A stretch of DNA of 64,000 bases from Manihot esculenta (lineage: Eukaryota > Streptophyta > Magnoliopsida > Malpighiales > Euphorbiaceae), in assembly GCF_001659605.2 (NCBI RefSeq), contig NC_035177.2, forward strand, positions 4,898,611 to 4,962,610. The letters run 5' to 3'. Under the pieces are notes generated by a model. The model did no database searches. It saw only the letters and a list, made by a program, of their open reading frames with translations, and was not told the DNA's origin. Of the stretch, positions 1 to 15,900 are shown piece by piece. Position numbers and translations under genes: made by a program. Each line of letters begins with the position of its first letter. Within the stretch, counting starts at the first letter, position 1.

Positions 1-2473
1 TTAGTCTATTTATTTAAAAAAGAAGAAAAAGACTATTTAACCCCTTAATAATTAACTATTTATTGCTTCCGTCTAAATAATTAAAATGCCATTTCTTAAA
101 TTAGTATCTATAATTTTAAAATATAACTATTTAGTTTCTGTAATTTTAAAAAAATTATTTAATTCTTGTAATTTTAAAATAATAACTATTTAATTTCTAT
201 AATTTTAAAATAAATAATTATTTAATCTTTATAATTAATGAGAGGAACTAAATAATCAACTATTTAAAAGGATAAAGACTTTTTAAAAGTAGAAGGACTA
301 GATAGTTAATTTCATTAAACTATAATGACTAAATAGTAATCCTTTCTTATATTTTTTTATTTTTGGGTAAATTGAGCTCAATTTGTAATTTACTGACTAA
401 TTTGAATAAAAAATAAATAAAAATTAAATTAAACATCTTAATAATTGTATAAAATTAAAAATTAATTAAAATAAACATCTCAATAAGTGTATATGTGGTG
501 AAATTAAGCATTCGGCCTAAATTAAGCATATTTATGTTCAGTTTGTTTATAAAAAATAATTTATTTTTAAAATATATTTTTATGAATAATATTTTTAATA
601 AAATAATTTATTTTTTATAGTTAAAATTTAAATTTAAAAAATAAAATATATTAAAAATTTATACATAAAGATATTAATAATATTCTAAAGTTAAAGTGCA
701 GAAAAATGAACTTTTAAAAAAAGAAAATTAAATTTTTTAATAAAAAATATTTTTTATTAATTAATTTTTTTGAATATTTCAAACAAAAAAGTGTAAAAAA
801 TATAGCTTTTCTTAAAGATTTGAAATGAGTGGGATTGGTCTGTGAATTTTGAAGATGTTATTAAATAATATTTAATTTGGTGTTGTGTAATTTTCATATG
901 CAGTTTGTTAGGCGGTGCAAATCTTCTTTAAGCCATAGTATTGTGTAAATATCTAATAGAATTTGACGATGATTGGTCAGAAATTGTCATAAGGAAAGCT
1001 TCATAATCATCCTTAAAAAAGATGTCCTTTTCTTAATTAAGTAGGGAAGCTTTATTTCTATGTATGCAAAGTCATGCCCCTAAATGAAGATGACAATCTC
1101 CTTTAGGTAGCTGGTTGATTTTCTTTTACTTTTAATCTATAGAAAGTGGATGACTTCTTCAATTTGAGTTTTTTTATTTAATATTATGAGATATTTATAT
1201 TTTTAGTGAAAAATGGAGGAGACTATTTTCTTTATATAATTCATCAATAGTATTTGATCATTATAATTTTTTTATATTAAAAATTAAATATATATTTATA
1301 TTTTAAATTTTTATTTTTAAAAAAATTATGATATTATTAAAAATAAACTGTAAAAAAAAAGCCGGTAAAGTGGTTGCGCCTAACCACAATGACTCTAATA
1401 CTCTCAGTAAATTTTTAAATAAGACGAAAATAAATAAAGAGAAAAAGAATGTATTAAAATATATATCTTAAACTCTATGTATATTTATTTTTATATTATA
1501 ATAAAATAAAATTAATATCGACTAGTAAATAAGAGATTATCCATTAATGGTAAGTGTAATGGACGATTCTGTAATGGGATCTCCTCTCTGTGGCAGAACC
1601 ACATTTGGAGGCAAGGGAGACCATGGCCCCTCTAAAATTTTCAAAAATTTTTAAGATTAATATGTAAGTTTGAGAAAAAAATTTTATTAAATTTTTAAAT
1701 TTTTAAAAGATTTATTAATTTATCCTTATTTTAAAATTATATAATTAAAATGTCTCTTTATATTTTATAAAATTAAATTATTCAATTTTATTGTCACAAA
1801 AATTTATTAATCTATATTAAATATTCACATTATTTAGTTGAGTAAATAATGTTAATTGTACGTATTATTTAGTATCTATCAATTTAAATATATATACTAG
1901 TTAGCTTTCAAATTGATTAACAATTTTTTAACAAATTATTAAATAAATTAATTTTATAAAATATATAAAAATTTTGATGAAGTCATTTTAATATAAAAAA
2001 TGAATTATTTAATAACTTTTAAAAATAATTTAGATTTAAAAAAAATAAATTTAATAAGTTACAAGTCGAATTATTTATTTTTTAAAAATATTAAATATAT
2101 ATAAAATGAAATTATGTTTATACGAGTAACAAATTAAATTATTTAAATTAAAAAAAATTCTAAAGTGAGCAAACTTATAAAATTTTTATATGAATGTTAA
2201 TTTTCTAATGTTACTTTACCTGATAATTTTATTTTTAATATTATATGAACAAATTTTTTTTAATAAATAAAATTGAAGGCTTTGAAAGTATAAAATTATA
2301 TCCTAACTCAAATTTCTGGATTCGCCACTGTTCTCTCCTCTCAGTATAATCGAAAATCATTATTTATTAAGATTTTATTATGTGATCCAATTATTTTTAG
2401 ATTCTTTGAACAATTATTATACCATATAGCATTTTAAACTTTAAAACGTTTTTATAACATACTTGAATTGAAT

Positions 2474-2940
2474 TAGCGGTGAAGTATTTGGTTGAAATTA
2501 AAAAGATCGATCGAATCGAATTAATTTAAAAATTCAGTTCAGTTTGTTATTTATTTTAATTTGGTTCAGTTTTTAATTTTAAAAATTTTGATTATTTTAG
2601 TTCGGTTCAATTTTTATTAGAAAAATTAAAAAAATCAAACCGAATCGATTTAGTGATAATAATATATTATTTTTAATAATATAGAGAAATTAAATCATAT
2701 TAACATTAAAATATTTTAATTAAATTTTAAAATATTAAAAATAAATGATAAAAAATAAAATATTTATTAAAAAAAAACTGATCAAATCAAATTGAATCGA
2801 ATCGAATCAGACCGGTTCGATTTAATTCAATTTTTGATCAAAATCAATTCGGTTTGATTTTCATAAATATTAAAATTTCAATTTTCTATTTATTCAATTT
2901 GGTTTGATTTTAAATCAAACCGAGCAAATGCTCACCTCTA
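2474..2940. mobile_element. hAT-like MITE, copy 1
   Basis: The element begins TAGCGGTGAAG and ends CTCACCTCTA, giving imperfect terminal inverted repeats of the TAGNGGTG type. The 8 bases before it (AATTGAAT) match the 8 after it (ACTTGAAT) at 7 of 8 positions, as expected for an aged hAT target duplication. The interior is AT-rich and the subterminal parts repeat AATCGAATCGAA / CGGTTCGATT. There is no coding capacity. It shares interior sequence with the copies at 3342 and 28694; the last is in the opposite orientation. Confidence 0.65.
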
Positions 2941-3341
2941 ACTTGAATTTTTAAAAGTGTGATTAAGAGCAGCACATTGAGATATATTTATTCTGAAATT
3001 GTTATCAAATGTTATTATTAATAATTAATAATATAATAATAATAATATATAATTTATAAATTTTAAAATTAAAATTCATCCAATATTTTTTATTTAAGTT
3101 TTTTTTAATTTAAATTAATATTAAAATAATATATAAAAAATTCACCCATCTATTGACTGAGATCGTAAATTCACCTTAATTACAAAAAAAAAATAATTGA
3201 AGTGTATAATGACAAATTTTATGTGGTTAGTCTTTCTTAAATTTATCCTAATGATTTCTCTTGTACAAGAAGAACATTATAGCTTTGTTTGTATATGTAA
3301 CGTACAAGAGATGTTGCATGTGAGTTCCATATCCCACATTT

Positions 3342-3794
3342 TATAGGTGAATAATATTCTATTAAAATCGAAAAATTAACCGAATCGAAATATTTTGAAA
3401 TTTTAATTTTTTTTTATTTTGATTTAGAATTTAGTTTTAAAAATTTTAATTATTTCGATTGAATTTAATTTTAATAAAAAAATTAAAAAATTTAATTTGA
3501 AAAAATTTTAATTATTTTTATTGAATTTAATTTTAATAAAAAAAGTAAAAAAAAATTCAACTGAACTGATTAATTATAATAGTATATTATTTTTGATAAT
3601 ATAAAAAATTAAATCATAATTAAAGTTGAAATATTACAATTAAATTTTAAAAATATTAAAAATAAAGTATAAAATAAAAAAAATTATTAACAATCCAAAC
3701 AATCCAATCAAATTAAATCGATTTAATTCGATTAATTTTTTATTAATTCGATTCAATTTAATTTCAAACTGAATCGAGCGAATGATCACCTCTA
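3342..3794. mobile_element. hAT-like MITE, copy 2 (degraded)
   Basis: Same family as the MITEs at 2474 and 28694: subterminal CGAATCG repeats, the same AT-rich core, and a right end GATCACCTCTA. The left end (TATAGGTGAATA) has diverged and no 8-bp target duplication could be recognised, so this copy is probably older or its left boundary is wrong by a few bases. Confidence 0.5.
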
Positions 3795-5208
3795 ATAGTT
3801 TATTAATAGTACATGTTCTTTAAATTTAATTTTTTGATTATTTTTATGAAAAATTTTAAAAATTAAATATAATTAAACATATTAAATTAAAACATAAAAT
3901 ATTGAAGAAAACTTTCTGTACATGATCTATACTTATCCTATAGTACAAGGAGTAGAGGGGAAGATCACAGAATTATAAGTTGGTGTCTCAAATACATATT
4001 AATGAATGTAAAATATATAATTTAATCTCTAAATTTTATAAAAAAAAAAAATCAGTTGTCATTCAGATTTTTTTTAATTAATTTTTGATATTTAGAATGT
4101 AACTATTTAATTTTATAACTTTATAAAATATAATATTAAGCTTTTGAATTTTATAAAATATAAATAGAAAAAATATAATTAAATCTTTTACTTTTATTCA
4201 AAACTCAAATAAATTCAGTTTATTTTTTTATAAATTAAATCTTTATATTTTTGTTAAAGGTTAAATAGGTCTTTATCTAATATAATATCTTTAATTTTTT
4301 AATAATAAATAATTTAGTACTTAAAAGTTTCTATTTTATTAATAAAATAATCTATTAAATTTATTATCAATTAACTATAAATTTAAAAAAATGAATTCAA
4401 ATTGTAGAAATTAAATTGTTATAAATATTAAAGTTATAAGTACTAAATTATTATAAATACTAAAATTAAAAGGATTAAATAACTATAAAAAATTAAATTT
4501 AAAAAATTAAATTGTTATAACTTAACAATAAATTTAAAAGAATTATTTTTTTTTTAAATAGGGATCAAAGATTAAAGGAGTAAAATCTGAAATCTCTTAA
4601 ATTTACTCAAATACACTTACTACTACCAGATTAAATTTGTAAATGTTTAAAAAAATTATTTATTAACAGAATAAAATTTAGAAATGAAATTATTTTTTAT
4701 TAAAATAATAATTTTTTTTTGAAATGAAAAATAATAGAGATTAAAATGTGAGATTTGTCAAAATTCATGTAGAATATTATTGTGAATTATTGGACTAAAA
4801 AATTTAATACTTCATGTTTTTTTTATAATATTATATAACAAAATATGATATTTTCAATTTTTTTATAATTATTGCCAAACCACAAAATTAATTTTGAATA
4901 ATTTAAATTCAGTATAATCAATAACCTCACAATCACACTATAGGAGCAACAAAAAATTAACAATATCAAAAGCACTATATACAACATCAGTATCCTCAAC
5001 TTCATCATTTACAATAGCACTATCTACAGCCTCTCTTTCAAATGCACCATCTGCAGCTTCAACTGCTACAGATGTAATAGTTCACAACCAGTTAAATTTC
5101 AATGAACTGATAATGCAACATCCACGAACAATGCCTGCTCATACCAAGAACAGAGCAGCACAAAGTTCCGAAGATCTAATAACACATACAAGCGATTGCA
5201 TACATAAC

Positions 5209-5347
5209 AACGTTACATACAATCATCATGGTTTATAGCAGCCACAGAAATCTACAATCATCAGTTTTTATACTGTTAACAACGTTACATACAATCATCA
5301 TGGTTTATAGCAGCCACAGAAATCTACCATCATCAGTTTTTATACTG
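5209..5347. repeat. 72-bp tandem duplication
   Basis: A unit beginning AACGTTACATACAATCATC occurs at 5209-5280 and again at 5281-5347, almost identical apart from one internal base and the last few bases. It lies just downstream of the receptor-kinase stop codon (minus strand), so it may fall in or near that gene's 3' untranslated region or flank. Confidence 0.85.
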
Positions 5348-5589
5348 AGCAGCCCTATGTTTGATATAAATCATGGAATTGTAAGATGGTACATTATGTA
5401 AGACTTTCACTTACCCGTCTACCAAACTATAGCAACCATAGCTTCCTCTAATTTGTTGCCTTACACCTTGCAGCTGGAAACTTGTAAATAAATTCCTCTG
5501 CAGGAGATATAATATAGAAGGGAGATAATCTATACATGAACAACATCCAATACAGGAAAAATAGCACATGGCATGTAGTTGATGATGTT

Positions 5590-9022
<3,433 letters not shown>

Positions 9023-12000
9023 CTACTGTTGGATATGCTTGTGTCCAAGTTCTAAAATCTACCTGGTTGAACAAGTGAAAAAGCACACGCTTGTACAAGC
9101 AGATAGATAGCAACATTATGGATAAGAAGTTGCAGATTGCGACAAAAGAATTCCTATTTAATTCAATCATGAAAGTAATAGTAGTGATTGTTGAAATTGT
9201 TTTTGCATCCTTGAGTAGCGTTTGATCAACGTCACCACCGACGCTGATTTCAGCGGCTGAGGACAGTTGTCCTTCAACGCAGACGACTCTTGAAATTCTC
9301 ATCAACAAAACAACAAATACCTACAAGGCACGACTACCAGCCTATCAAAAACCGAAATTTCCACACTATAAAGGATTGAGCCCGTTGAAATTCAGAGAAG
9401 AGTAATACCAAAATAGATCTTCAATACAGAATTCCAGAAAAATGAACATATATGGCATCCAGAAGCATACACCTGTAAGATGTAAATACAGTCAAAATAG
9501 TCCAAGTCCCATTTTCTGAATTTGCGCAACTTTTTTAATTAATTTTAATTAAATATAAATTAATTTATATTCAGTAATTTAATTAATTAAAATTAAACTT
9601 TAATTAAACATTAAACCTTTAAATATATAAAAATTTTAAATTATATAATTAAAATATTTAATTCTCTTTTATCTAAATAAAAATTTTAATTGAAAATTTT
9701 AAATAATTAAAAATTAAAAATTTAAATTTAAATTAATTAAATTATTTATATGTTAAAATAATAGTACATGAAACTAATTAAAATATAATTAAATTTCATT
9801 TAAAAGATTGTTATAATTATAATAAATTTAAAAATTAAATTTTTTTAATTCAAAATTAAAAATTTTAGTCATAAATATGAAAACTCGTAAAATTGTATTT
9901 TTAATTTATAAGCACAAAATAATTACAAATAATCTTCACATATTTAATAAATATATTTATTATTAAAAATATATATTTTAAAAAATATATAGAATTGAAT
10001 ATATAGTGAAAAATTAAAAATTAAATACTGAGAATATAATAATTTATTTAGTCAAATCAATTTTATAAATTTAATGTTTATTAGTTTAAAATCAAAATTC
10101 AGTTAGTCTCAATTTATTTTTTTAAGCTTATAAATTGCATTTATAAATTCAAACAATATTATAAAAGTTAATGCTCCCTAAATTCAAATTAGTCTTTTAA
10201 TAATAAAATATTCTTTTCTCTAATTTTAAATTTAAAAAATTATTATTTAATTTTTATAATATGAAATACTTTTTTATTTAAAAAAATATAATAAATTATT
10301 TTTTATATTTTTAAAAATCTAATAAATAATACATTAATTAATTTAAGTCATTAACGATTAGAAAATAATATAAAATCTTAATTGTTTTAGTTATTTACTT
10401 ATTAATTATCATTAAAAGGTTTACTAATAACTTCTTATAGAAGAACTAAAGAAAGCACACTAATTTTTTTTTTAAAAAACTCTCCAAATTTTAATTTATT
10501 TTTCTTAATCCTTTTTTATTTATTACCACTGTAAATTTTCAGGTCAACATAAATAAAAAATATATATTTCTCTCTTTTTTTATAATTTGTTTTTCATTCT
10601 TATTATCTTTCTTTTTATGTATTTACTCACATAATTTATTGATTCTTTGTTATTTTATTTTAATAATTTAATTAATATTTTTATATTTTATTTTTGAATC
10701 ACACTAAAATAATTTATTAATAATAAAAATATTAAATAGATACAATTTTATTTTAAATAATAATAAATAATTTATAAATAAAATTTTAGTATTTAAGTAA
10801 CTGTATTGTGCATATTATTTATTAATTTATTTTAAATATATAATATTTTTATATTTAAAATAATAATATAAAATTTTATTAAAAATATATTATTTATTAT
10901 TTATTATTGTATTTTAAAAGTTAATGAATAAGTTTTTAAATAGTTATTTACATATTTTTATACATATTTATAAAAAAAATTAATTTTAAATAATTATTAT
11001 TAAATAAGATTTTAAAATTTAAAATTTAAAAATACTTTAAAATAATAAATTATAAAAAAAAAGAATAAAATATAATTTATATATTATATATATTTCTTTT
11101 GACTTTATTAAAAAAAAAAATATAAGTGATGATTATTGGAAAAGTGATGTTACTTTTTATTTTTTTGTTAATTAATACATAAGAAGTATTGATTCAAGAA
11201 AAAAAAAAGAAATTATTTTATCTTTATTTATTTATTTTTTATTATGGGTAGCTATAATAATTTTAAGTAATCCTAATTTTCTCTATTTTCTTATATATTG
11301 TAAAATAAATTTAGATTTATAATATATTATTAATTTATATGTATTAAAAAACTTAAAAAATAATTAAATTTACCAATATAATTTAAAAAAAAACAAAAAT
11401 TTTAAATAATTCCAATTTAAATTCACACAATTTAAATCAGTCGATTTCAATTTTAATTTAAAAAAAGAACGAAATGTCCAATCTAAATTTCAAAACTGAT
11501 TGATGGATCCTTTTCATAGTCCAAACCCGACCCGACTGTAGACAAGATCACGTGAATAACAACACTTCCCTATGGTCAAGAGATCAAAATCAAGTTGTTG
11601 AATTGGGTTTGTGAATTTGAATAGCAAAGACAATTTCAAGATGAGTTTGTTAATTAAATTATCTCTCATTTTGCATAATTTATTTTATGTAAAAAAAAAT
11701 TAAATAAATTTTTATAAAATTATGTAAAATTTTTATTTTTTTAAAATAATTTTTTTAAATTAAAAAAAAAAACTGAATCTAATCCTTTTAAATAAAATAA
11801 TCATTAAAAAATAAATTAATTAAATGGTGAGTGACGTTGTTCAGTAGAACGCTAACAAGCTGTTGAAATGAGTTTATAGATTTAGATATTGAAAAAGATG
11901 TTTTAGATATTAGGTTTTGAATGTGGAAAATGTTTATGACTCTTGAAATTAAAGATAGGTTTGAATATGAGAATCAAATTTGAGAAATTTTTAAGAGATT

Positions 12001-12518
12001 TATAATTTCATTTTTTAATATATCATTATTTATAAATCAATTTTTATATTTTAAAAAAATTATTAAAAATATTCCCTCTTTTACTTTTCCATCTAAATTT
12101 TACTGTTTAAAAATTAGTAAATTTTTTAAAATTCAAAATTACTCTTCTCCTTTATACATTCTCTCATTTTTTATATTTTTTTTCTCTTTCTATATTTGTA
12201 TCTGATCATTAAAAAAAATTAAAGAAATTCATGTGTATGAAAGTTGTCCATCTTTCCTCTCCCTCTTCTTACAAGTAATTAAGGAATTCCAACTATTCTT
12301 ATCTTATCAAATTAAGTTGTCCAATTTAATTGGACTACTTTTTTTTTATTATTTATTTATTTATTTACTTAATTATTTAGTTAATTAGCATAAATTAATT
12401 AAAAGCCTAATCTATACAACCTATCATAGCCCAACGAATCCTAGTGAGACTTAATGAGCTTGTCACTTAACTAAGCCTAGACCAAGCTTTCTTGGGCGGA
12501 TGTTCGATTCCCTAGGTT
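9023..12518. other. AT-rich intergenic DNA upstream of the receptor kinase
   Basis: The first 400 bases upstream of the kinase ATG are of mixed composition and presumably hold its promoter and 5' untranslated region, but no convincing TATA box could be fixed. From about 9530 to 12400 the sequence is very A/T-rich with no coding signal. 12400-12518 is slightly richer in GC and is the direct left flank of the Copia element; I do not recognise it. Confidence 0.6.
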
Positions 12519-12523
12519 GCTTA
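12519..12523. repeat. Target-site duplication of the Copia element (left copy)
   Basis: GCTTA abuts the left LTR and is repeated at 17913-17917 right after the right LTR. This fixes both ends of the element. Confidence 0.9.
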
Positions 12524-12898
12524 TAATAACGAATATGTTGTGGAGTGATAAGGTGGAGTGATGTGATAAGGTGGAGTGATAAGGTTGATTAGTTTTATTC
12601 CCCTGGAGTAATAAGGTTGGTTAGTTGAGGCTAGAGTATTTTTTTCTGTAAATATATTTGGATGATTTAGTGATAAGGGTTCTTTGAGTAATTAGCTAGC
12701 TTACGTAAATATAGTCAGTTGCAGTCCGTGATTATTGCCTTACGTTTTGAATATTTGTTGCAAGTCTAGTTTATTTAAACTTAGGCTAGAGCTCATTTCT
12801 GTATCAAGTGAAAAACATTAAGAAATAATATAAGCATTCGTTTTATTCAAACCTTTATTTTCTTCTTCTTGGTTTTATTCAAACCTTTATTTTCTTCT
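12524..12898 (+). repeat. Copia 5' LTR
   Basis: 375 bp, starting TAATAACGAATATG and ending TTTTCTTCT. It contains two internal short duplications: GATAAGGTGGAGTGAT near its start, and TTTATTCAAACCTTTATTTTC twice at its end. I saw no difference from the 3' LTR. Confidence 0.95.
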
Positions 12899-12913
12899 TG
12901 GTATCAGAGCAGG
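12899..12913 (+). other. Primer binding site of the Copia element
   Basis: TGGTATCAGAGCAGG begins at the first base after the LTR and matches the complement of the 3' end of plant initiator tRNA-Met, the usual primer for Copia minus-strand synthesis. Confidence 0.9.
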
Positions 12914-12927
12914 TTCAATCCGTTATC

Positions 12928-15900
12928 ATGGCTTCTATCTCATTAAATGTAGCTAATTTCGTTACATTAAAACTCAAACAATCAAATTATCCATTATGGA
13001 GAGAACAAGTATTGAGTTTAGCTGAGAGCCAGGAATTATCCGATCATCTTGTGACAGGGTATCCTGCATCTCAGAAATTCGCTACTCCTCCAACACCTAC
13101 TCCTGAAAATTACCAACCACAGCTCTCTGATGAGTTTAAGGCATGGCAAAAGTCTGACAGATTGCTTCGAGGGTGGATTTGTGGAACACTAAGTGAGGAA
13201 TCTCTTGGACTTGTCATCGGCCTGGATACTGTTCATGCGGTATGGAGCGCTTTAAAAGACGCCTATGCGCAGGACTCACAGGAGAGGGAATTCACATTAC
13301 GCCAACAATTGACTTACTTTCGGAAAGATGAGAGTAAAACAATTACAGAGCATCTTCGGCTATTCAAGGAAGTCTGCGACAGTCTTGCTGCAATTGGGAA
13401 AACGGTTCCAGACGAAGAAAAGGTTTTCTGTCTTTTGACTAGTTTAGGGCCCCAGTATGAAACATTTACAACAACGATGTTGAAACCACCGCGCCCTACC
13501 TACAACGAATTGGTATCGCAACTAAAAAATCATGATCAGCGTCGCAGTTGGTTCTCAAGCCAAACTGATTCCACCTTCGATCAAATCGCGCCTCACGTTG
13601 CCTTTTATGGCAACCAGCAAAGGCAGTCGGGATCTAATTCAAATCGTCAATCAGGGTTCAATTCTCAAGGACGAGGGTTTCAGGCACAACAGAATCGTAA
13701 TCCGAATCAAGACAAGGGGATGTCCTCTTCTCAGTACCGATTCCCTTTTGGTAAGCTGAGGCGCATGACCCCTGCAGAACGAGAACTCTACAAAAATGAG
13801 GTTTGTCAGTACTGTGGAAAAGATGGGCATATTGCGAAAATCTGCTGGTGGATTCCAAAAGTTGCCGATGAAAAGGTTCCTCAAGCTCCAGCTGCTCTTA
13901 CCCTTGACAATGGCGTCATGGATTCTGACTGGGTGGCAGATTCAGGTGCTTCACATCATATGACAGGTAACAAACAAATATTAAATTCTGTTAGTAAATA
14001 TTATGGTTCTGATGCAATTGCAATTGGTAATGGAACTTTTTTACCCATAGATGGTGTTGGTGAAACATTTATAAATCAAAAAAATCAATTACCTGTCTCT
14101 AATGTTCTGTTAGTTCCAGAATTGAAACAAAATTTATTGTCTATTGGTCAATTAACAGATGATTATCCAATAAATTGTGAATTTTCTAATGTCTCTGTTC
14201 ATGTAAAGGATCGGAAAACGGGGCAGGTTCTTCTGTCCGGACCAAGGAAGCATAACTTGTATACCTTGTCTGGGATGCCAATGGCACATTTTTCAAATCG
14301 TTTTAGGACTGGTACAGCAGCTGTTTGGCATCAACGTCTTGGGCATCCTCAAGCTTCTGCTGTTTCTATTTTGTTTAATAAAAAGTTAATTGATGTAACT
14401 GGTTCTTTGCGTTCAAAGTTTCTTTGTGATAGTTGTCAGTTAGGCAAACTAAGTAAGCTTCCTTTTTGTACTTCAGATCATTCTAGTTCTGCCATTTTTG
14501 ATAAAATTCATTGTGACTTGTGGGGGCCTGCACCAGTTGTGTCTTTTGCAAAGTTTAAATATTATGCTTGTTTGGTAGATGATTTTTCGAAATATTCATG
14601 GCTTATTCCTTTAAAGAAAAAATCTGATTTCTTTATTGCTTATGTAGCTTTTGAGAATTTTGTTCTTAGACAATTTGGGAAACAAATTAAAATCTTTCAT
14701 TCTGACGGAGGTGGAGAATTTGTTAATACAAAATTGTCATCTCATTTTCTTGCAACTGGCATTAAACATCAGGTTTCTTGTCCTCATACACCAGAACAGA
14801 TGGGCGCTGTTGAACGACGTCACCGTGTAATACGCGAATTAGGTATGACCATGATGTACCATAGTCATATGCCTCTGTGTATGTGGGTTGAGGCTTTTCA
14901 AACTGCAGTTTTTCTTCTTAACAGGTTACCTACTTCTGTTTTACATAATGAAACTCCATTTTTTATGCTGAATGGTATTAATTTTGATTATACCTCTTTG
15001 CGTGTGTTTGGTTCTAAGTGTTTTCCATATATTTGGGATAGCAAACGTAATAAATTTGATCCTAAGTCGTGTCTTTGTGTGTTTGTTGGCTATAGTGAAA
15101 AACACAAGGGCTATAAATGTTTTAATCCACGAACCAAAAAATTTATAATTTCCCGGCATGTTAGTTTTGATGAAGCTGTTTTTCCCTTCAAATCATTATC
15201 TTCTAATGTTGCACATGCTTTTGAAGTTATGAATCCATGGTTAGATAGTTTAAATGCGGATGTTATTACTGGTGTTATGAGTACTTCCATTAATAATGTT
15301 TTATCTTCTGATTCTGCTCTGTTACAGCCTGAGCAAGGAGGTGTGTTGCCTTTACAAGCGGCAGCAGTAGAGAGTGAAGAACTAATATCTTCATCTTCTT
15401 TATTAGCTGCTGAAAATTCGGAGTCTCTAAATTCAATTGTTGTAGCGCCACACATTACTCAGTCTAGTCCTTTTGTTGCAGGAAACTCTTCACAAAGCCA
15501 CGTCAGAAATGTTGATATTGATGAGGTTGTCCATGATTCTATTTTTACAGCTGCAGGACCTGCACATGAAGATTTAACTGAGCCAACTGTAGTAGTTGAC
15601 ACTGAGGCAGCAGATTCAGTGTTGGGGCAAGGACAAACATCGTTACCAGCTGATTTTTTGCCTAGAAATAAGCTGCCAGCAGCTTCGTTACATACAGTAG
15701 AGCAACCAGCAGAAAGTTTGACGGTAGATGCGCTTCAGACGGCTCCTCTATATGTTGATGAGCTTCCAGAAACAAATGAACATGCTGTTGAACAATCAGT
15801 AGCAAGTGGTTCCGCTGAACAACAATTAGCAGTAGATGTGCATTTAGTGGAAGAGCCAGCAGTACCTGTGCAGGCTATAGAGCAACCAGTTGCAGCTCAT

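Larger units (their letters stand above)
1..5208. other. AT-rich intergenic DNA
   Basis: Very AT-rich sequence with many stops in all frames and no ORF with recognisable domains. It contains two members of a hAT-type MITE family, listed separately. On the minus strand, 5080 down to about 4938 is a short acidic open stretch without a start codon or recognisable homology; I do not call it a gene. Otherwise I see only homopolymer runs and simple A/T-rich repeats. Confidence 0.7.

Noticed and set aside
4938..5080. Short acidic open stretch on the minus strand
   Set aside because: No start codon, no domain, no splice context; too short to support as an exon.
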